Shown piece after piece: positions 18,352 through 22,090 of a stretch of DNA of 22,090 bases (position 1 is its first letter; each line of letters opens with the position of its first letter). Source of the stretch: Leclercia adecarboxylata (GTDB taxonomy: Bacteria; Pseudomonadota; Gammaproteobacteria; Enterobacterales; Enterobacteriaceae); NCBI GenBank assembly GCA_002360945.1, contig DERO01000014.1:1-22090 (forward strand). The letters run 5' to 3'. The position numbers were made by a program, and so were the translations under genes. The notes below the pieces were generated by a model. It had not been told where the DNA came from, did no database searches, and worked only from the letters and a program-made list of their open reading frames with translations.

Positions 18352-18421
18352 ATGCCCGGCGGCGCTGCGCTTGCACGGGCCTACAATCCGTAGGCCGGGT
18401 AAGGCGAAGCCGCCACCCGGC
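18352..18421. repeat. BIME after gldA
   Basis: Two inverted REP units with ATGCCCGGCGGCGCTGCGCT at the left end and GTAGGCCGGGTAAGGCG...CGCCACCCGGC at the right. The first 33 nt are identical to the BIME after ppc. It abuts the gldA/katG terminator directly. Confidence 0.88.
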
Positions 18422-18452
18422 AAAAAAAAATCCCCGCCGAAGCGGGGATTTT
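18422..18452 (-). terminator. Intrinsic terminator between gldA and katG, likely bidirectional
   Basis: AAAATCCCCGC (18427-18437), loop CGAA, GCGGGGATTTT (18442-18452). For katG (leftward) the stem is followed by nine U residues from the A run 18422-18430, a strong terminator. Rightward, the TTTT end gives weaker termination for fsaB-gldA. Confidence 0.9.
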
Positions 18453-18457
18453 CCTGT

Positions 18458-20629
18458 TTACAGCAGATCAAACCGGTCGAGGTTCATCACTTTCACCCAC
18501 GCGGCGACAAAGTCCTTCACGAACTTCTCGTGGGCATCGCTGCTGGCGTAAACCTCCGCCAGGGCGCGCAGTACGGAGTTGGAACCAAACACCAGGTCCG
18601 CACGGCTCGCCAGATATTTCACGTCGCCACTCACGCGGTCGCGGCCTTCAAACAGCTCGCTGGATTCGTCGGTGGCTTTCCACTGCGTGCCCATATCCAG
18701 CAGATTGACGAAGAAGTCCGTGCTGAGTACGCCCACGCGGTCCGTAAAGACCCCGCTCTTACCGCCATCAAAGTTAGCGCCCAGCACGCGCAGCCCGCCC
18801 AGCAGTACCGTCATCTCTGGCGCGGTCAGCGTCAGCTGCTGCGCTTTATCAATCAGCAGCGACTCGGTGGTCGATACGTCGATCGCCGCCCGGTAGTTAC
18901 GGAAACCATCGGCAACCGGCTGCAGCAGCGTAAACATCCCGATATCGGTCTGATCCTGACGGGCGTCAACCCGACCTGGCGTAAACGGCACGGTGATATT
19001 GAAGCCAGCGGCTTTGGCCGCCTGCTCTACGCCCACCACACCGGCCAGCACAATGATGTCCGCCAGCGACGCTTTATGCGCCGATTTATAGATGTCTTCC
19101 AGCACCGGCAGCACGCGTGCGGCCACGGCGTTAACATCCCAGCTGCGCTGCGGCGCGAGGGCCAGACGGGCACCGTTGGCCCCGCCACGCTTATCACCCC
19201 CGCGGAAGGTAGATGCCGACGCCCACGCCACCGACACCAGCTCGCTGACCGACAGCCCGGAAGCGGCGATATCTGCTTTCAGGCTCTGAATATCTTCTGC
19301 GGTCGGGTGGAAGAACGGCTGCGGCAGCGGATCCTGCCAAATCAGCTCTTCTTTCGGCACTTCCGGCCCGATATAACGCGCAATTGGCCCCATATCGCGG
19401 TGGGTCAGTTTGAACCACGCCCGGGCAAAGGCTTCGTTAAAGGCCTGCGGATCGTTGAGGAAACGACGGGAAATCTTGTCGAACTCCGGATCGAAACGCA
19501 GCGTCAGGTCGGTAACCAGCATGGTCGGTTTACGTTTTTTCGACGGGTCGAACGGGTCGGGCATAATTTCCGGCGCATTCGACGCTTCGAACTGGATCGC
19601 CCCTGCCGGGCTGCGGGTCTGTACCCAGTCGTATTTGTACAGGTTCTCAAAGAAGTAGTTGCTCCACTGGGTCGGCGTCTGGGACCAGATCACTTCCAGA
19701 CCGGAGGTGATGGCATCAGCACCAAAACCGCTGCCGTGGGTGCTGGCCCAGCCCAGACCCTGGGCTTCAAGCGGGCCGCCTTCCGGATCGACTCCCACGT
19801 GGGTCGCTTCCCCGGCACCGTGAGTTTTCCCCAGCGTATGGCCCCCGGCGATCAGCGCGACGGTCTCTTCATCGTTCATCCCCATGTTGCCGAAGGTGGC
19901 GCGGATCGCCGCCGCCGCAGACAGCGGTTCACCGCTGGCGTTTGGCCCTTCCGGGTTGACGTAAATCAGCCCCATCTCGGTGGCACCGACGGCACTTTTC
20001 GCCAGACTTTCCGGATGGCGATGCTCAAGCCAGGCCTTCTCGTCACCCCAGTTAACGTCCAGATCCGGTTCCCAGACGTCTTCACGCCCGGCACCAAAGC
20101 CAAAGGTCCGGAAGCCGGAGTTTTCCAGCGCCACGTTACCGGCAAGAATAAACAGGTCGGCCCAGGAGATTTTCTGGCCATATTTCTGCTTGATCGGCCA
20201 CAGCAGACGACGCGCCTTATCGAGGCTGACGTTATCCGGCCAGGAGTTGAGTGGAGAGAAACGCTGTTGACCCCGACCCGCGCCGCCGCGCCCGTCTACG
20301 GAGCGGTAGGTTCCCGCGCCGTGCCACGCCATACGGATGAACAGACCGGCGTAGCTGCCCCAGTCCGCAGGCCACCACGGCTGGGAATCGGTCAGCAGGG
20401 CTTTCAGATCGCCTTTCAGAGCGGAGTAATCCAGTTTGCTGAATTCTTTACGGTAGTTGAAGTCTTTGCCTAGCGGGTTGGAGCGTTCGGAATGCTGATT
20501 GAGAAGGTCGATACGAAGCTGTTTGGGCCACCAGTCCCGGCTGTTGGTGCCGGCACCTGCACTCTTGTCATAACTGCCCTGGTGGAAAGGGCACTTACCT
20601 GAATTCTGGTTCTCGTCGGACGTACTCAT
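18458..20629 (-). CDS. katG: Bifunctional catalase-peroxidase (HPI)
   Basis: Heme enzyme that removes H2O2 by catalase and peroxidase activities; cytoplasmic, class I peroxidase superfamily with duplicated domains. The product is 723 residues (E. coli 726). The distal triad R99, W102, H103 is in [12 protein letters not shown], the proximal heme ligand H264 is in [11 protein letters not shown]. The Trp-Tyr-Met crosslink residues W102, Y223 (GLIYVNPEG) and M249 (FGNMGMND) are all present, so catalase activity is expected. The C-terminal duplicated domain is complete. The start is preceded by AAGGGGAG. An OxyR operator lies 59-95 bp upstream, and a strong terminator follows. It lies between gldA and metF; yijE and yijF, which separate katG from gldA in E. 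coli, are absent. Confidence 0.98.
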   Translation of the reverse strand: MSTSDENQNSGKCPFHQGSYDKSAGAGTNSRDWWPKQLRIDLLNQHSERSNPLGKDFNYRKEFSKLDYSALKGDLKALLTDSQPWWPADWGSYAGLFIRMAWHGAGTYRSVDGRGGAGRGQQRFSPLNSWPDNVSLDKARRLLWPIKQKYGQKISWADLFILAGNVALENSGFRTFGFGAGREDVWEPDLDVNWGDEKAWLEHRHPESLAKSAVGATEMGLIYVNPEGPNASGEPLSAAAAIRATFGNMGMNDEETVALIAGGHTLGKTHGAGEATHVGVDPEGGPLEAQGLGWASTHGSGFGADAITSGLEVIWSQTPTQWSNYFFENLYKYDWVQTRSPAGAIQFEASNAPEIMPDPFDPSKKRKPTMLVTDLTLRFDPEFDKISRRFLNDPQAFNEAFARAWFKLTHRDMGPIARYIGPEVPKEELIWQDPLPQPFFHPTAEDIQSLKADIAASGLSVSELVSVAWASASTFRGGDKRGGANGARLALAPQRSWDVNAVAARVLPVLEDIYKSAHKASLADIIVLAGVVGVEQAAKAAGFNITVPFTPGRVDARQDQTDIGMFTLLQPVADGFRNYRAAIDVSTTESLLIDKAQQLTLTAPEMTVLLGGLRVLGANFDGGKSGVFTDRVGVLSTDFFVNLLDMGTQWKATDESSELFEGRDRVSGDVKYLASRADLVFGSNSVLRALAEVYASSDAHEKFVKDFVAAWVKVMNLDRFDLL

Positions 20630-20687
20630 CGCTCTGCTCCCCTTATGGTTTTATCGTTAGGATATACACCACCGGGAACAAGAGATA

Positions 20688-20724
20688 ATTGAAACCATCC
20701 ACAGATTTGATAGTTAATACCGTT
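20688..20724. promoter_or_regulatory. OxyR operator upstream of katG
   Basis: Two 15-mers separated by 7 bp on the plus strand: ATTGAAACCATCCAC (20688-20702) and ATAGTTAATACCGTT (20710-20724). They match the key positions of the ATAGnTnnnAnCTAT repeat at about 7 and 8 of 10. On the katG strand the site reads AACTATC..ATCTGTGGAT..TTCAATTAT, very like the E. coli katG upstream region as I remember it. The katG -10 is probably TATATC or TATCCT near 20660. Confidence 0.75.
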
Positions 20725-20742
20725 GATATCTGCCTGAAATAT

Positions 20743-20769
20743 AAAAGCCCTCACATTACTGAGGGCTTT
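20743..20769 (-). terminator. Intrinsic terminator of metF
   Basis: AAAGCCCTCA (20744-20753), loop CATTAC, TGAGGGCTTT (20760-20769): a 10-bp perfect stem placed 4 bp past the metF stop. The A-rich side yields a short U run in the metF transcript. It isolates metF from the katG promoter region. Confidence 0.85.
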
Positions 20770-20773
20770 GCCG

Positions 20774-21667
<894 letters not shown>

Positions 21668-21704
21668 TTACCTCATCAATCGCGTGTCATTGTTTGTTGT
21701 GTTC

Positions 21705-21736
21705 GAACTTCTATACGTTTAGACGTCCAGATGTAA
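21705..21736. promoter_or_regulatory. MetJ operator of metF (four tandem met boxes)
   Basis: Consecutive 8-mers GAACTTCT, ATACGTTT, AGACGTCC, AGATGTAA match AGACGTCT at 5, 6, 7 and 5 of 8 positions. Tandem boxes without spacing are the form bound by cooperating MetJ dimers. The position just upstream of metF is that of the E. coli operator. Confidence 0.85.
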
Positions 21737-21846
21737 AAATGACGGAAAAGCGGACTGGCGTCAACTGAAAATATCATCATTAACGGTGAGGATTGCTCAG
21801 GGAAGGTGAAAAAAGTTCAGGATGGTCGGGGTGAGTGCGCGCTGAT

Positions 21847-21870
21847 GCCCTCACCCCGGCCCTCTCCCAC
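21847..21870. repeat. Truncated GC-rich palindromic repeat at insertion sequence junction
   Basis: GCCCTCACCCCGGCCCTCTC plus CCAC: 24 nt identical to the reverse complement of 8137-8160. The intact copy continues CGGGAGAGGGAG; this copy instead runs into TGTACGG at 21871. The missing arm implies interruption by the adjacent element. I see nothing else between the met boxes (ending 21736) and this repeat. Confidence 0.75.
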
Positions 21871-22090
21871 TGTACGGTCCCGGGACATGGCAGACAGGTG
21901 TTCGGGGACAGGGTGAACACTTTTTAACATCCCTTACCCATGGTGATCGACTTTTTCTTCAGGTCGATCACCCCCACTTTCGTGCTGTACCACCACACTT
22001 CGTAATATCCGTCCTCCTGCGTCTCCTTCAGCCCGACCCGTTCATTCCTGAACGCCTTGCCTGCACTCAGACGTCTCCCTTTCCCGCCCC
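21871..22090 (-). mobile_element. Insertion sequence end, probably IS481 family (partial)
   Basis: The element appears to begin with TGTACGGTCCCGGGACATGG at 21871, exactly where the neighbouring palindromic repeat is interrupted. TGT at the tip is usual for IS481-family ends. The first 50 bp hold GTCCCGGGAC (21877-21886) and two GGGACAnGG direct motifs about 23 bp apart (21882 and 21905), plausible transposase-binding subsites. They also hold an inverted pair GTGTTC/GAACAC (21898-21903, 21915-21920). A transposase reading frame ends 53 bp inside. The other terminus and any target duplication lie outside the window, so the exact boundary is inferred. Confidence 0.75.
21924..22090 (-). CDS. Transposase C-terminus, IS481-like (partial, 5' end beyond window)
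   Basis: The last 54 codons and a TAA stop of a reading frame running leftward and open through the right edge. The visible segment includes SAGKAFRNERVGLKET, DGYYEVWWYSTKVGVIDL and the C-terminal KKKSITMGKGC. The pattern of a basic segment, 'RVGLKET..DG.YEVW', then 'KVGVIDL' fits the C-terminal tail of IS481-type DDE transposases, which follows the integrase core. The catalytic DDE residues are outside the window, so neither activity nor family is proved here. The frame is intact in the visible part. Confidence 0.75.
   Translation of the reverse strand, partial: GGKGRRLSAGKAFRNERVGLKETQEDGYYEVWWYSTKVGVIDLKKKSITMGKGC

Noticed and set aside
18371..20473. A 700-codon open frame antisense to katG
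   Set aside because: Its translation is arginine/glycine/histidine-rich with no recognisable domain. It is explained by high GC content and codon bias of the very well conserved katG on the other strand.

Overview
The window is ordinary chromosome from an Enterobacteriaceae bacterium, probably in the Enterobacter/Lelliottia/Leclercia range. Nearly every protein aligns without gaps to its Escherichia coli K-12 counterpart as I remember it. The gene order is the E. coli 89-90 minute block (rrnB-murI-btuB-trmA-yijD-fabR-sthA-oxyR-oxyS-argHBC-argE-ppc ... fsaB-gldA ... katG-metF), read in the opposite orientation. The genus is inferred from synteny and remembered sequence, not from a search.

Layout. 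1-204: the P1 and P2 promoters of a ribosomal RNA operon (rrnB position) firing leftward out of the window, downstream of murI. 205-3200: murI overlapping btuB, an adenosylcobalamin riboswitch, and in front of it a btuB promoter overlaid by tandem 8-mers resembling MetJ met boxes. 3201-6952: trmA, then leftward fabR-yijD, then divergent sthA. 6935-8065: oxyR tail-to-tail with sthA, an OxyR operator, and the small RNA OxyS. 8176-12678: the arginine cluster argCBH with divergent argE around two ARG boxes. 12926-15577: ppc. 15672-18346: an AraC-family regulator, fsaB and gldA. 18458-21664: katG and metF, each with a visible operator (OxyR and MetJ) and an intrinsic terminator. 21871-22090: the end of an insertion sequence carrying the C-terminus of an IS481-like transposase, cut by the window edge.

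Functional themes are peroxide and redox response (oxyR, oxyS, katG, sthA), arginine synthesis, methionine/C1/B12 metabolism (metF, btuB), fatty-acid desaturation control (fabR) and dihydroxyacetone metabolism (fsaB, gldA). REP/BIME palindromes sit in four intergenic gaps, and a second family of GC-rich palindromes appears near argH and next to the insertion sequence.

I found no previously undescribed multi-gene system. The items most worth checking are the met-box-like array in front of the btuB riboswitch, the insertion sequence that begins exactly where a repeated palindrome is interrupted, the altered target-pairing loops of OxyS, and the contracted ppc-to-katG interval relative to E. coli.
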